A stretch of 64,000 nt of DNA from Gammaproteobacteria bacterium Milos-ODIII6 (lineage in GTDB: Bacteria; Pseudomonadota; Gammaproteobacteria; Chromatiales; Chromatiaceae). A program made the position numbers and the translations under genes. Below the pieces are notes generated by a model. The model saw only the letters and a program-made list of their open reading frames with translations, searched no databases and was not told where the DNA came from. Below, one piece after another: positions 1-10,721 of this stretch. How positions within the stretch are numbered: the stretch's first letter is position 1; each line of letters begins with the position of its first letter. The stretch spans positions 310,001 through 374,000 of the forward strand of contig JAPTHR010000003.1 in the NCBI GenBank assembly GCA_029228645.1, written 5' to 3'.

Positions 1-537
1 ACCATGGCGCAGTTCTTCCGGGTGCTGGGCGCGAGCACCCAGCATCGCGGTGTCACCCCGGATATCAGCTTCCCGACGGCGGAGGACCTCGGCGACTATG
101 GCGAACGCTCGCTCGATCATGCCATTCCCTGGGGGGCGATCCCGGCGGTGATCCGGGGTGGGTCGCAGGATGCCCATCTGCCTTACCTGCGGGCGGCCAG
201 CGAGGAGCGCATCCGCAAGGACCCCGGTTTCCAGTTCCTCGTCGACCAGGAGGCCGAACTGACCAAAGTCAAGGAGACCACCTCGGTCACCCTGCACGAG
301 GAGAGCCGCCGCGCGGAGCGCGCCGAACGTGAGGCACGCCTGTTGCAACTGCGTAACCGTCTGCGGGCCCACCGGGGCCTGCCGGCGCTCGAGAGCCTGG
401 ACGAGGACGAAGACGAGCGGCTCGCCCAGGAGGATGAGGACCCGGAAGGCGTGGATCGCATCATGCTCCAGGAAACCGCCCTCATCCTGTCCGACTGGAT
501 CCGCCGCCAACAGCCGATGACCGCGCAGGCGCGCTGA
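1..537 (+). CDS. prc: Tail-specific protease, C-terminal part (window-edge partial)
   Basis: The frame is open from the window edge and ends at TGA 535-537, so only the last ~178 residues are present. The stretch reading FRVLGASTQHRGVTPDI resembles the segment after the catalytic core of S41 family Prc/Tsp proteases, and the Asp/Glu- and Arg-rich tail matches the C-terminal domain of the long proteobacterial form. Prc is a periplasmic protease that degrades proteins with nonpolar C-termini and trims envelope enzymes. The PDZ domain and the Ser-Lys dyad lie outside the window. The first ATG at 4 is internal, not a start. gshA follows 56 bp downstream on the same strand. Confidence 0.85.
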   Translation, partial: TMAQFFRVLGASTQHRGVTPDISFPTAEDLGDYGERSLDHAIPWGAIPAVIRGGSQDAHLPYLRAASEERIRKDPGFQFLVDQEAELTKVKETTSVTLHEESRRAERAEREARLLQLRNRLRAHRGLPALESLDEDEDERLAQEDEDPEGVDRIMLQETALILSDWIRRQQPMTAQAR

Positions 538-593
538 CAGATCAGCTGTTTTCCGCCCTGTAAGCCCGGGTCAAGTTTTAAGGAGTAGCTGAG

Positions 594-2183
594 TTGTTCG
601 ACCTGGTCCAGACGCGCCTGCGCGCGCTCAGCGAGGCGCTGGAGCCTGCGTGTCTGAAGGACACCCGAATCGGCCTGGAGAAGGAGAGCCTGCGGGTCGC
701 CAGGGGTGGGGGCATTGCGATGACCTCGCACCCGGTTGCGTGGGGCGCCGCCCTGACCCATCCGTGGTTGACCACCGACTATTCCGAAGCGCTTGCGGAG
801 TTCATCACCCCGCCGCTGGCCAATCCCGGGCAGGCGCTGGATTTTCTCGCTGACCTGCAAAGCTACGCCTATCGCAGGCTGCCCGGTGAAATACTCTGGT
901 CGACCAGCATGCCGTGTGTGCTCGCCGGCGAGGACAATATTCCGATAGCGGATTACGGTGATTCCAATCTCGGCCTGATGAAGCACGTCTACCGGGTCGG
1001 GCTGGGCCACCGTTACGGGCGTGTCATGCAGGTCATCGCCGGGGTGCATTTCAACTGGTCGCTGCCGGACAGCTTCTGGGCCGTGTACGCGCGGACCCTC
1101 GGGCAGGATCTCTCCAGGCCGGTCCGTGACGAGTACTACATGGGCATGATCCGCAACCTGTTGCGCGTCGGCTGGCTCATCCCCTATCTCTTCGGCGCCT
1201 CGCCCGCGGTGTGCAAATCCTTTTTCCGGGATGGCGTGAGCCGGCTCGACAGTTTCGACGAGTCGACCTTCTACGAGCCCTACGCGACCTCCTTGCGGAT
1301 GGGCGATATCGGCTACCAGAACAAGCGCGAGGAGGGCCTCGGCATCCATGTCAGCTACGACGATGTGCCGCACTACGCCAACTCCCTGCTGGCCGCGGTC
1401 ACCACGCCGGCGGCGGCCTGGGAGAAAATCGGGATCCGGGGCGAAGAGGGTTACCGCCAGCTGAATGCCAACCTGCTGCAGATCGAGAACGAGTACTACA
1501 ACTCGGTGCGGCCGAAGCAGCTCCTGCAAGGCCTCGAAAGCCCCGCCCTGGCATTGCTGGAGCGGGGGGTCGAGTATGTCGAGTTGCGCTCCCTGGACGT
1601 GAACGCCTACCACCCGCTGGGCGTGGACGAGGTGCAGTTGTGCTTCCTCGAGGCCTTGATGCTCACCTGTGTCCTGGCTGGCAGTCCACCGCTGGACGCC
1701 GACGAGCAGCACGAGGCCAACGAGAACGTGTTGCGCGTGGCCCATCGTGGCAGGGAACCGGGGCTGCAGCTCAGCCGCGCCGGTACCTCGACGCCGCTGC
1801 GCGACTGGGGCCAGGAGGTCCTGGAAACGGTTCTGTCGGTCGCCGAGTTCCTCGACCGGGTGCATGGGGGACATGCCTATGAGGACGCCACCGACGATCA
1901 GCTACGCAAGCTGATGCACCCCGAGCTGACGCCTTCGGCCCGCATGCTCGAGGAAATGCGCGACCGCGGCGAGGGCTTCTACGAATTCGCCCGGCGCCTG
2001 TCCACCCAGCATCACCGCTTCTTCAGCCTGCGCGAACTCTCCGCGGCGCGCGTGGCCGAGTTCGATGCGGCGGTGGCCAAGTCCTTCCGCGACCGCGAGC
2101 TGATCGACAGCCGCGAACCGCAGGATTTCGATCAGTTCCTGGAGGCGTACTTCGCGCCGACCTACGCGGCGGTGGGGCGGTAG
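594..2183 (+). CDS. gshA: Glutamate-cysteine ligase
   Basis: This enzyme catalyses ATP-dependent ligation of L-glutamate and L-cysteine, the first and rate-limiting step of glutathione synthesis in the cytoplasm. The 529-residue product has the length of the proteobacterial type 1 GshA (E. coli about 518) and carries its N-terminal signature, with RIGLEKESLRV followed by TDYSEALAEFITPP. The start is TTG at 594, chosen because AAGGAG lies at 580-585 with 8-bp spacing and no better in-frame ATG is available. It follows prc and converges on the dehydrogenase gene. The rare TTG start may lower translation. Identification is firm; regulation is not visible. Confidence 0.95.
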   Translation: MFDLVQTRLRALSEALEPACLKDTRIGLEKESLRVARGGGIAMTSHPVAWGAALTHPWLTTDYSEALAEFITPPLANPGQALDFLADLQSYAYRRLPGEILWSTSMPCVLAGEDNIPIADYGDSNLGLMKHVYRVGLGHRYGRVMQVIAGVHFNWSLPDSFWAVYARTLGQDLSRPVRDEYYMGMIRNLLRVGWLIPYLFGASPAVCKSFFRDGVSRLDSFDESTFYEPYATSLRMGDIGYQNKREEGLGIHVSYDDVPHYANSLLAAVTTPAAAWEKIGIRGEEGYRQLNANLLQIENEYYNSVRPKQLLQGLESPALALLERGVEYVELRSLDVNAYHPLGVDEVQLCFLEALMLTCVLAGSPPLDADEQHEANENVLRVAHRGREPGLQLSRAGTSTPLRDWGQEVLETVLSVAEFLDRVHGGHAYEDATDDQLRKLMHPELTPSARMLEEMRDRGEGFYEFARRLSTQHHRFFSLRELSAARVAEFDAAVAKSFRDRELIDSREPQDFDQFLEAYFAPTYAAVGR

Positions 2184-2267
2184 CCCGCCGCTGGGTGAGC
2201 AGGAGTTGTGTGAGCAGGGGTCGGAGCCGGCAACCGACTCCGATCTCTCTCGCTGACCTCTTGTTGC

Positions 2268-3152
2268 TCAGCGCGCGCCGTCGCCCGAGGCGCGCCGCAG
2301 CAGGCGATCGAGCGCCCGGGTGCTCAGCAGGCGGCGCAGAATCGCGAACGCGTGGGTCGGAACGGTCACCGGGTAGCGAGCCCGCGGTCGGCGGCTGCTC
2401 AGGGCGTGCAGGACCGGCTTCAGCACCGCGGTCGCCGGGAGGGTGAAGGGCGCGGCGTCGCCCTGGGTCTGGAGGCGCCTTTGCATGGCCTCGTAGTTCG
2501 CCCGGTGGGGGCTCGCCTGCGTGTCGATGTACTGCAGGAACTTCCTGAGAGCGTTTGCGCGGAACTGGCTTCGGATCGGACCCGGCTCGACCAGGCTGAC
2601 GTGAATGCCCGTCCCATGCAGTTCCAGGCGCAGGGTGTCGGAGAGTCCCTCCAGGGCGAACTTGGAACAGTTGTAGGCGCCGCGGTAGGGCATCGCGACC
2701 AGGCCGAGCACCGAGCTGTTCTGGATGATCCGGCCGCGGCCGCGCGCGCGCATCCGCGGGATGACCAGCCGGGTCAGCTCGTGCCAGCCGAGCAGGTTGG
2801 TGCGCAGCTGGGCCTCGAGCGCCTCCCAGCTGAGGTCTTCGACCGCACCGGGCTGGCCATAGGCGCCGTTGTTGAACAGGCCGTACAGCTCTCCACCGGT
2901 GAGTTCGAGCGCCTCCTCGAGGCCGGCGCGGATCAGCGCCGGGTCATCCAGGTCGATGCGCACCGCCCGCAGTCCCCCGGTGCGCAGGCGCTGCACATCC
3001 TGCGGCGAGCGGGCACTGGCGATCACCTCGTATCCGCTTGCGTGCAGACCGTGCGCCACCGCGTGACCGATGCCAGTGGAGCAGCCGGTGACCAGCACCG
3101 CATCACCCGGTCCGGCCTGGTGCCGTGGCGGCTTGGGAAGAGCTTTGGGCAC
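2268..3152 (-). CDS. Short-chain dehydrogenase/reductase (SDR)
   Basis: A classical SDR oxidoreductase binding NAD(P)H in a Rossmann fold. The glycine motif TGCSTGIG lies near residue 23, a conserved Asn is in FNNGAYG, and the catalytic Ser/Tyr/Lys are seen in NSSVLGLV and YNCSK. The substrate cannot be read from sequence. I start at GTG 3152 because GGAG sits 9 bp upstream. A longer frame begins at GTG 3200 but its extra 16 residues do not look like SDR sequence. The SDR core is followed by a ~60-residue tail ending in an Arg-rich segment. The gene is convergent with gshA and divergent from the flagellar stator operon. Confidence 0.88.
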   Translation of the reverse strand: MPKALPKPPRHQAGPGDAVLVTGCSTGIGHAVAHGLHASGYEVIASARSPQDVQRLRTGGLRAVRIDLDDPALIRAGLEEALELTGGELYGLFNNGAYGQPGAVEDLSWEALEAQLRTNLLGWHELTRLVIPRMRARGRGRIIQNSSVLGLVAMPYRGAYNCSKFALEGLSDTLRLELHGTGIHVSLVEPGPIRSQFRANALRKFLQYIDTQASPHRANYEAMQRRLQTQGDAAPFTLPATAVLKPVLHALSSRRPRARYPVTVPTHAFAILRRLLSTRALDRLLRRASGDGAR

Positions 3153-3237
3153 TAAAGTTTTCTCCGTTACGACCGCTAATCCCGTCAGAGTTATTTGCAC
3201 GCCTCGCGACGTGTCTAACCTGAGAGGATGTTAGGTC

Positions 3238-3993
3238 GTGGATATTGCAACGCTGATCGGTCTGTTGGGCGGATTTGGCATCATCATTGGCGCTATTGCA
3301 ACCGGCGGCGACGGGATGATGTTCCTGGATATCGCATCGGTGCTGATCGTGGTCGGCGGGACCTTCATGGTCACCCTGATGCAGGTGTCCCTGGGCGACT
3401 TCCTGGGCTCATTCGCGATCGGGATGAAGGCCTTTTTCTACAAAGTCGATAATCCCAAACAGCTGATCGAGGAAGGCGTGGCGCTGGCGGACGTGGCGCG
3501 CAAGAACGGGCTGCTGGCACTCGAGGGTCAGGAGATCAGCAACGACTTCATGAAGAAGGGCATCGGCCTGTGCGTGGATGGGCACGACCCGGCGCTGGTG
3601 CAGCGCATGCTGTCGAAAGAGATCGACCTCATGCTGGAGCGCCACGACGTGGGCATCGGCATGTTCAAGAACATGGCGTTGATGGCCCCGGCGATGGGCA
3701 TGATCGGCACCCTGGTCGGCCTGGTGCAGATGCTCGCCAACATGTCCGACCCGGCCGCCATCGGCCCGGCCATGGCGATCGCCCTGCTGACCACCCTGTA
3801 TGGGGCGATCATTGCAAACGCCTTTGCCACCCCAATGGCCGACAAGCTGTCGCGCGCCACCGAGATCGAACGCACCAACAAGTCCCTGATCATGGAGACC
3901 ATCTCCGGCATCCAGGAGGGCATGAACCCCAAGGTGCTGGAGCAACTCCTGTCGACTTACCTGCCACAGAGCAAGCGGCCGACGGAGGAGTAG
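3238..3993 (+). CDS. pomA: Flagellar stator protein PomA (MotA family)
   Basis: Membrane subunit of the ion-conducting stator that drives flagellar rotation. The 251-residue product has four hydrophobic segments, two near the N-terminus (residues ~5-45) and two around 150-200, with the cytoplasmic torque loop between them. The reading MALMAPAMGMIGTLVGLVQM is the conserved third membrane helix of MotA/PomA. The start is GTG 3238, with AGAGGA about 9 bp upstream. The gene is followed after 1 bp by its partner, so the two are surely co-translated. The partner's TFADLM motif favours the sodium-type Pom class over proton-type MotA. No other flagellar genes are in the window. Confidence 0.93.
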   Translation: MDIATLIGLLGGFGIIIGAIATGGDGMMFLDIASVLIVVGGTFMVTLMQVSLGDFLGSFAIGMKAFFYKVDNPKQLIEEGVALADVARKNGLLALEGQEISNDFMKKGIGLCVDGHDPALVQRMLSKEIDLMLERHDVGIGMFKNMALMAPAMGMIGTLVGLVQMLANMSDPAAIGPAMAIALLTTLYGAIIANAFATPMADKLSRATEIERTNKSLIMETISGIQEGMNPKVLEQLLSTYLPQSKRPTEE

Positions 3994-3994
3994 C

Positions 3995-4864
3995 ATGCCG
4001 AAGAAGTGTCCACCCCCGGGGCTGCCGCAGTACCTGGCGACCTTTGCGGACCTGATGGCACTGTTGATGTGCTTCTTCGTGCTGCTGCTCTCGTTCGCCC
4101 AGATCGATGCGATCCGCTTCAAGAAGATGGCGGATTCGATGAAGGACGCCTTCGGCGTGCAGCGTGAGATCCCGGCCAACGAGATCGTCAAGGGCGTGAG
4201 CGTGATCAAGCAGGAGTGGAGTCCCTCGGTGGCGGAGCAGGCGGTCATCAGCGAGCTGCGCCAGGAGACCAGCGAAACCGAACACGAACACCTGAAGCTC
4301 AAGGATGGTCTCGGCGAGGAGGAGATCAGCGAGGAACGCGCCCTCGAGATGGCGCGTGAACTGATCCAGCAGGAAATGGCCGAGCAGTTCGAGGAGCTGA
4401 GCAAGGCGCTCGAAAAGCAGATCGAAAGCGGCCTGATCTCGCTGGAACACGAGGACCGCAAGATCATCATCCGAATCCGCGAGAAGGGATCGTTCGCCTC
4501 GGGCAGCGCCAGACTCGATCCCGGTTTCGACGAGGTCATGAACAAGATATCGCAGGTGCTGGTGAATCGTCCGGGGACCATCATGGTGGCCGGGCATACC
4601 GACAGCATTCCCATCCGCACCGGCCGTTTCCGCTCCAACTGGGAGCTGTCCGCGGCGCGTGCGGTCACGGTGCTGCATTCGCTGTTGCGCAACAAGGGCA
4701 TCAAGGAGGAGCGGGTGCTGGTGCAGGGGCTCGCGGATACCAAGCCCCTGGAAGGCAACGATACCCCTCGCGGCCGGGCCCAGAACCGGCGGGTCGAGTT
4801 GATCGTCATGCGTGGCGAGGATATCGACAACGGCGATTTCATTGATACGGGTGCCAAGCAATGA
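3995..4864 (+). CDS. pomB: Flagellar stator protein PomB (MotB family)
   Basis: Peptidoglycan-anchoring and ion-binding partner of PomA. A single transmembrane helix at residues ~15-36 holds the sequence TFADLMALLMCFFVLLLSF, whose Asp is the ion-binding residue of the family; the Cys-Phe-Phe pattern is typical of sodium-type PomB. A long charged linker follows (~60-150). The C-terminal OmpA-like domain contains VAGHTDSIP and NWELSAARA, the peptidoglycan-binding signature. The start ATG 3995 follows GGAGGAG at 3984-3990 inside the end of pomA. The 3' end overlaps the PilZ gene by 4 bp. Ion specificity is inferred from motif resemblance only. Confidence 0.93.
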   Translation: MPKKCPPPGLPQYLATFADLMALLMCFFVLLLSFAQIDAIRFKKMADSMKDAFGVQREIPANEIVKGVSVIKQEWSPSVAEQAVISELRQETSETEHEHLKLKDGLGEEEISEERALEMARELIQQEMAEQFEELSKALEKQIESGLISLEHEDRKIIIRIREKGSFASGSARLDPGFDEVMNKISQVLVNRPGTIMVAGHTDSIPIRTGRFRSNWELSAARAVTVLHSLLRNKGIKEERVLVQGLADTKPLEGNDTPRGRAQNRRVELIVMRGEDIDNGDFIDTGAKQ

Positions 4865-5487
4865 GCGAACAGCTGAAAGGACCGCGAGCGGCGGACCGGC
4901 GCGAATATTTCCGGGTCAACGACTCGATCCGGGTGGGCATACGGGCCGTGCCCGAGGACCAGGTCGAGCGTCTCGAAGAACTGCTCGAGCAGGCCGGCGC
5001 GACCGGATTCACCGTGATGGCCGCCATGGCCGGGATCAATGCCGAACTGGCGATCAGCATGCGCCGTATCGAGCAGAGCGACCCGGATGTCGCCACCTAT
5101 CTCAAGGCGCTGGATCGCAAGATCGACATCCTCGGCAGGGCGCTGACCGCGCAGGTCTCGGAGCTGAGCGACGAACAGCCCCATCCGGTCAACCTGAGCG
5201 CAGGCGGCCTGGGGCTGCGCAGCGAAGAGCACTACGCGCCGGGACAGACCCTGGAAGTCCGGATGCTGCTGTTTCCCTCCCTGACCGGGGTGGTGGCTTA
5301 CGCGGAGGTCGTCGAATGCGAGCCAGTGGCGGCGGATGCGGCGCAGGGCTTCAATCTGCGCCTCGTTTTTACCCATCTGCGCGAACAGGACCGCGACATC
5401 CTGATTCGGCATGCGCTGCGTTGCCAGAGCAACGCCCTGCGGCAGAGGGATCGCAAGGCAATCGACGACGATGAGGTGAACATATGA
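4861..5487 (+). CDS. PilZ-domain c-di-GMP-binding protein
   Basis: A 208-residue protein with the PilZ signature split across its length: RREYFR at residues ~13-18 and NLSAGGLGL at ~116, matching the RxxxR and D/NxSxxG motifs that bind cyclic di-GMP. The region between them is an alpha-helical insert of ~90 residues, so this is not the minimal ~100-residue PilZ domain. It overlaps pomB by 4 bp (ATGA). The position after pomAB suggests it links c-di-GMP level to motor function, as YcgR-type proteins do; this is inference. A GGDEF–EAL enzyme that could make or degrade c-di-GMP lies about 2.5 kb downstream. Confidence 0.85.
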   Translation: MSEQLKGPRAADRREYFRVNDSIRVGIRAVPEDQVERLEELLEQAGATGFTVMAAMAGINAELAISMRRIEQSDPDVATYLKALDRKIDILGRALTAQVSELSDEQPHPVNLSAGGLGLRSEEHYAPGQTLEVRMLLFPSLTGVVAYAEVVECEPVAADAAQGFNLRLVFTHLREQDRDILIRHALRCQSNALRQRDRKAIDDDEVNI

Positions 5488-5762
5488 ACAGGCCCTCGGA
5501 CGATCAACTCGAGACCGCGCTGGACGCGGCGCGCCGGATGCAGCAATTCGGCGTGGATCCGCATCACCTGGCACGCTCGCTGATCTATCTCAGCCAGCAC
5601 AATGCGAGCCTTTGGGAACTGGTTGCGCAGATCGACCGCTACATCCGCTTCGGCCTGCCCGAGAGCGAGCTGAACAGGCTGGAAAATCAGATCCAGGAGC
5701 TGCGCGAGGAGAGCGAGTACCTCGAGAGCGCTTCGGAACTGCAGGTTTCCGCTGCCCGCTAG
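5484..5762 (+). CDS. Small conserved-looking protein in stator–PilZ operon
   Basis: A 92-residue protein I do not recognise. It begins at ATG 5484, overlapping the PilZ gene by 4 bp (ATGA), so it is translationally coupled to it. Residues ~60-85 are rich in Glu, Leu and Gln with heptad-like spacing (LNRLENQIQELREESEYLE), suggesting a coiled coil. There is no signal peptide, membrane segment or Cys cluster. Codon and base composition match its neighbours, so it is native. Its place suggests a partner of the PilZ protein or the motor, but no function can be assigned from sequence. Confidence 0.72.
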   Translation: MNRPSDDQLETALDAARRMQQFGVDPHHLARSLIYLSQHNASLWELVAQIDRYIRFGLPESELNRLENQIQELREESEYLESASELQVSAAR

Positions 5763-5832
5763 CGGGCGCTTTCAAGCGCATTCGCATGTGGTAATATTCG
5801 CCGGTTTTTTGAACCGTTGCGTGGAGACTGAC

Positions 5833-6090
5833 ATGCCGTTCTACGAATACCGATGCGCCGAGTGTGGTCACGAGTTCGAGGCCATGCAGAAGATGAGTGA
5901 TGCACCGCTCACCGATTGCCCCGAGTGCGGCAAGCCGGCACTGGCGAAGCTGGTGTCCGCTTCCGGTTTTCTCCTCAAGGGCAGTGGCTGGTACCAGACC
6001 GACTTCAAGAACAAGGACAGTAAAAGCCAGGACAAGTCCGCCGACACCGGGCACGCCTGCGGCAGCGGCGCCTGTCCGACCTGCCAGTAG
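5833..6090 (+). CDS. FmdB-family zinc-ribbon protein
   Basis: An 85-residue protein starting [16 protein letters not shown], the hallmark of the FmdB/CxxC_CxxC_SSSS regulatory-protein family. Two CxxC pairs (CAEC at ~8, CPEC at ~34) form the zinc ribbon. The Ser/Gly-rich C-terminal half ends in further Cys residues (CGSGACPTC). Start ATG 5833 is chosen over an upstream in-frame start because GGAG precedes it by 6 bp and the family begins exactly here. In many gammaproteobacteria this gene lies immediately before aspS, as it does here. Its biochemical role is not established. Confidence 0.88.
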   Translation: MPFYEYRCAECGHEFEAMQKMSDAPLTDCPECGKPALAKLVSASGFLLKGSGWYQTDFKNKDSKSQDKSADTGHACGSGACPTCQ

Positions 6091-6115
6091 GCCACAGCGA
6101 CGGGCCTGACGATTC

Positions 6116-6147
6116 GACGCTCCGCACTGCGGGGCGTCTTCATTTTT
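6116..6147 (+). terminator. Rho-independent terminator after fmdB-like gene
   Basis: A 10-bp stem (GACGCTCCGC with GCGGGGCGTC, one G-U pair) closes a 3-nt loop and is followed by TTCATTTTT. It sits between the zinc-ribbon gene and aspS and would end or attenuate read-through into aspS. Confidence 0.75.
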
Positions 6148-6164
6148 CTACCTGGGGTACTTTC

Positions 6165-7961
<1,797 letters not shown>

Positions 7962-7999
7962 CTCGGACCCCTGCCTGACAGGATTCTGAACTGGCCGGC

Positions 8000-10498
8000 T
8001 CAGCTCGCCGCGTTGGCGAGCACGGGCTGCAGTCCGGGCGGGGCGTAATCAAGCAGCTCCTCGATCGGCGCCGGTTTGCACACCCCGTAGCCCTGCGCGT
8101 AGTCCACTTCGGCTTCGCGCAGGGCCTGGATGACCGCGACGTCCTCGACGAACTCGGCAATGGTGCGCAGCCCGATGGCGCTGCCGACATCGCTGATCGA
8201 GCGGACCATAGCGGCATCGATGCTGTTGTGCAGCATGTCGCGCACGAAGGTGCCATCGATCTTGAGGTAATCGACCGGGAGCTGCTTCAGGTAGGCGAAG
8301 GACGACAGGCCGCTGCCAAAGTCGTCCAGCGAGAAACGCGCGCCACGCTCCTTGAGCGTCTTGATGAAATGTCGCGCCTTTTCCATGCTGGAGACTGCCG
8401 CCGTTTCGGTGATCTCGAAGCACAGCCGGTTCCAGGGCACCTTGTTGTTGTCGACCGTGGTCATGACGAACTCCAGGAACTCGTCGTTCGCAATCGACTG
8501 TCCCGAGAGGTTGATCGCGACCTTGTCCAGGCGGCTGAACAGGCGCGGTTGCGCATGCCACTGGCGACAGACCTCCGAGACCACCCAGCCGTCGATGTGA
8601 CCCATCAGGTTGTAGCGCTCGGCAGCGGGAATGAACAGGCCGGGCGAGACCAGCTCGCCTTCCTCGTCCAGCATGCGCACCAGTATCTCCACGCCCCAGT
8701 CCTGCCGTCCCTTCTGGATCGGGACGATCGGCTGGGCCCAGAGCCGGAATCGCTTCTTCTCCAGTGCTTCCCGAATGTGCACCGCGAGGTTGATCAGCCC
8801 GCGGCGCTGCTGCTCCTCATCGCCGTTCGGCTGGTGCAGAACCACCTGGTCGCGACCGTTCTCCTTGGCGATGTAACAGGCGGAGTCGGCGGCGGCGAGC
8901 GCGTCACTGGTGCTGAGCATGCTTTCGTCCAGCTGCACGATGCCGATCGACACGCCCACCCCGAAATTGCGTCCGCCCCAGTGAAAGCGGAAGCTGCGCA
9001 CCAGTTCGCGCAGCTCCTCCGCGATGCGCCGCCCCATCTCCATCCCGCAGTAGGGCAGCAGGGCGGCGAACTCGTCCCCGCCGAGCCGGGCGAGGGTATC
9101 GGTGTGACGCAGGCGCCGGTTCAGCAGCGCGGTCAGTTGACGCAGCATCTGGTCGCCGGCGGTATGCCCGCAGTTGTCATTGATCAGCTTGAACTGGTCC
9201 AGGTCCATGTACAGCAGCACATGCGGGGTATCGCCGACACGGGTGCCCAGGGCATCTTCCAGGCGGCGCTCGAACTCGCGCCGGTTGATCAGCGAGGTGA
9301 GATCGTCATGCGTCGCCTGGTAAGACAGGATCTCGCGCATGCGCTTCTCTTTGGTGATGTCCTGCAGCACCGCGACGCTGCCGATGATGCTGCCGTCGCG
9401 CGCCCGCAGCGGTGCCAGGCGCCCGTTGATGAAGATGCTCTCCTGGTTGTCGAAGCGCAGCTCCGGGATGCCGTTCATGCTGCATGCCTTGCCGAGCGTC
9501 AGGGTGTTGTTGATGCCCTTGCGCGCGGCGCGGCGGTGATCGAGTTCGCTGAAGGTCAACAGGTCCAGCAGGGGGCGGTCCAGGATCTGCTCCTGCTCGC
9601 GCCGCAACAGTTCGCACGCGGCCGAGTTGGCCGAGTTGATCCGGCCGCGCTCATCGGTGGTGATGACCGCCTCCTGGATCGACTCGAGGGTGATCTGGGC
9701 GAACTCCTTTTCCCGGTGGAGCGACTCCTCCGCCTGCTTTTGCGCGGTGACATCGCGCACGATCAGAATGCATCGCTCGCCATCACCGCTGCGTATCCGC
9801 GACATCCCCACCGAAGCAGCGAAGTGTGCACCGGGGTGGCAGTTGGCCAGCATTTCGACGGTCTCGCCGGCGTGCAGCGCGGCCAGCTGGCCGGGGTAGT
9901 CCTCGAACAGTGTGTCGACCGCCTTTCCGAGGATCTGCTCGTCCTCGAGGTTGAACATCACGTGCGCGGCATGGTTGAGATCCAGGATCAGGCCATCCTG
10001 ATCGAGCGAGACGATGGCGTCGTGAATGTATTCGATGACCGTTCTTGCCTCCGGAGACGGGTCCTGCGGAAGTACTGGCGTGGCAGCCGGCGAGTGATGC
10101 GGCTCACGGGTCCCCTGTTCAACCGCCTCCGCCACGCGAATCAGACAGAAGCGCTGCTCGCCATCGTCCAGCGGTTGTACGACCGCCCGTTGCGCTACCG
10201 TGCTCCCGCCGAAGCTGGAGCTGGCGTCGCCCAGGGGAATCAGGCACGAATAGGCGGGGTCCGAAAACGGTGAGGCCTCATCGCTCTCCTGGCAGGCACG
10301 GATCGCATGCTCGAGGTGGAATTCCTCCATCCCGGGCAGCAGCGCATGCAGGAACTGACCCAGCGCCTGCTCGGAAGCCACAGCGGTCCTGGTGGACATC
10401 CAGTCGTTCCAGAAGACGATCCGCTGGGTGCGGTCGATCACCAGGATGCCTTCGCGTGTCGACTGCTGGATATGCTTTATTGTGTCCGGAGATAACAT
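8000..10498 (-). CDS. PAS–PAS–GGDEF–EAL cyclic di-GMP enzyme
   Basis: An 832-residue cytoplasmic sensor/enzyme. Sensory PAS-like domains occupy roughly residues 1-120, 150-260 and 270-385. The diguanylate cyclase domain (~400-560) keeps an intact active-site motif in LARLGGDEFAALL. The phosphodiesterase domain (~580-820) has EILVRM in place of the usual EALLR, but retains the catalytic Glu and later residues (ITETAA, SLDDFGSG, KIDGTF). Both activities therefore look possible. There are no membrane segments. ATG 10498 has GAGGTG about 5 bp upstream. It is divergent from nudB and splits the usual aspS–nudB pair, so it is an insertion into conserved gene order. Confidence 0.93.
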   Translation of the reverse strand: MLSPDTIKHIQQSTREGILVIDRTQRIVFWNDWMSTRTAVASEQALGQFLHALLPGMEEFHLEHAIRACQESDEASPFSDPAYSCLIPLGDASSSFGGSTVAQRAVVQPLDDGEQRFCLIRVAEAVEQGTREPHHSPAATPVLPQDPSPEARTVIEYIHDAIVSLDQDGLILDLNHAAHVMFNLEDEQILGKAVDTLFEDYPGQLAALHAGETVEMLANCHPGAHFAASVGMSRIRSGDGERCILIVRDVTAQKQAEESLHREKEFAQITLESIQEAVITTDERGRINSANSAACELLRREQEQILDRPLLDLLTFSELDHRRAARKGINNTLTLGKACSMNGIPELRFDNQESIFINGRLAPLRARDGSIIGSVAVLQDITKEKRMREILSYQATHDDLTSLINRREFERRLEDALGTRVGDTPHVLLYMDLDQFKLINDNCGHTAGDQMLRQLTALLNRRLRHTDTLARLGGDEFAALLPYCGMEMGRRIAEELRELVRSFRFHWGGRNFGVGVSIGIVQLDESMLSTSDALAAADSACYIAKENGRDQVVLHQPNGDEEQQRRGLINLAVHIREALEKKRFRLWAQPIVPIQKGRQDWGVEILVRMLDEEGELVSPGLFIPAAERYNLMGHIDGWVVSEVCRQWHAQPRLFSRLDKVAINLSGQSIANDEFLEFVMTTVDNNKVPWNRLCFEITETAAVSSMEKARHFIKTLKERGARFSLDDFGSGLSSFAYLKQLPVDYLKIDGTFVRDMLHNSIDAAMVRSISDVGSAIGLRTIAEFVEDVAVIQALREAEVDYAQGYGVCKPAPIEELLDYAPPGLQPVLANAAS

Positions 10499-10721
10499 GT
10501 TTCACCTCGAGCCCCGCGCGTGCGCGCCATGTCGCGGGTCGTGTGGGCGGTCCCGGCAACGCCGGTGTTTTCCCTTCGCCCTTTTTCAGCGCCGCCCGCA
10601 ACCCTTGCCGGCAGCCGCGTTGTTCCCTTGCCAAGTCACCTCCGAAGTCGCCCGGTGGACCTGGAGGTCGATTAATCAGTACATTTGGCGGCTCATAACA
10701 GGCTTTCTTTAGGCGGTGCCC

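Noticed and set aside
183-1874. Long open frame on the minus strand opposite gshA (563 codons)
   Set aside because: Antisense shadow of a high-GC gene; its composition is protein-unlike and gshA is clear on the plus strand.
3409-5574. 721-codon minus-strand frame opposite pomAB and the PilZ gene
   Set aside because: Caused by GC-rich third positions of the coding strand; no recognisable domain and no ribosome-binding site.
8228-10273. 681-codon plus-strand frame opposite the GGDEF–EAL gene
   Set aside because: The opposite strand encodes clear PAS, GGDEF and EAL motifs; the plus frame is His/Gln/Arg-rich and low in recognisable patterns.
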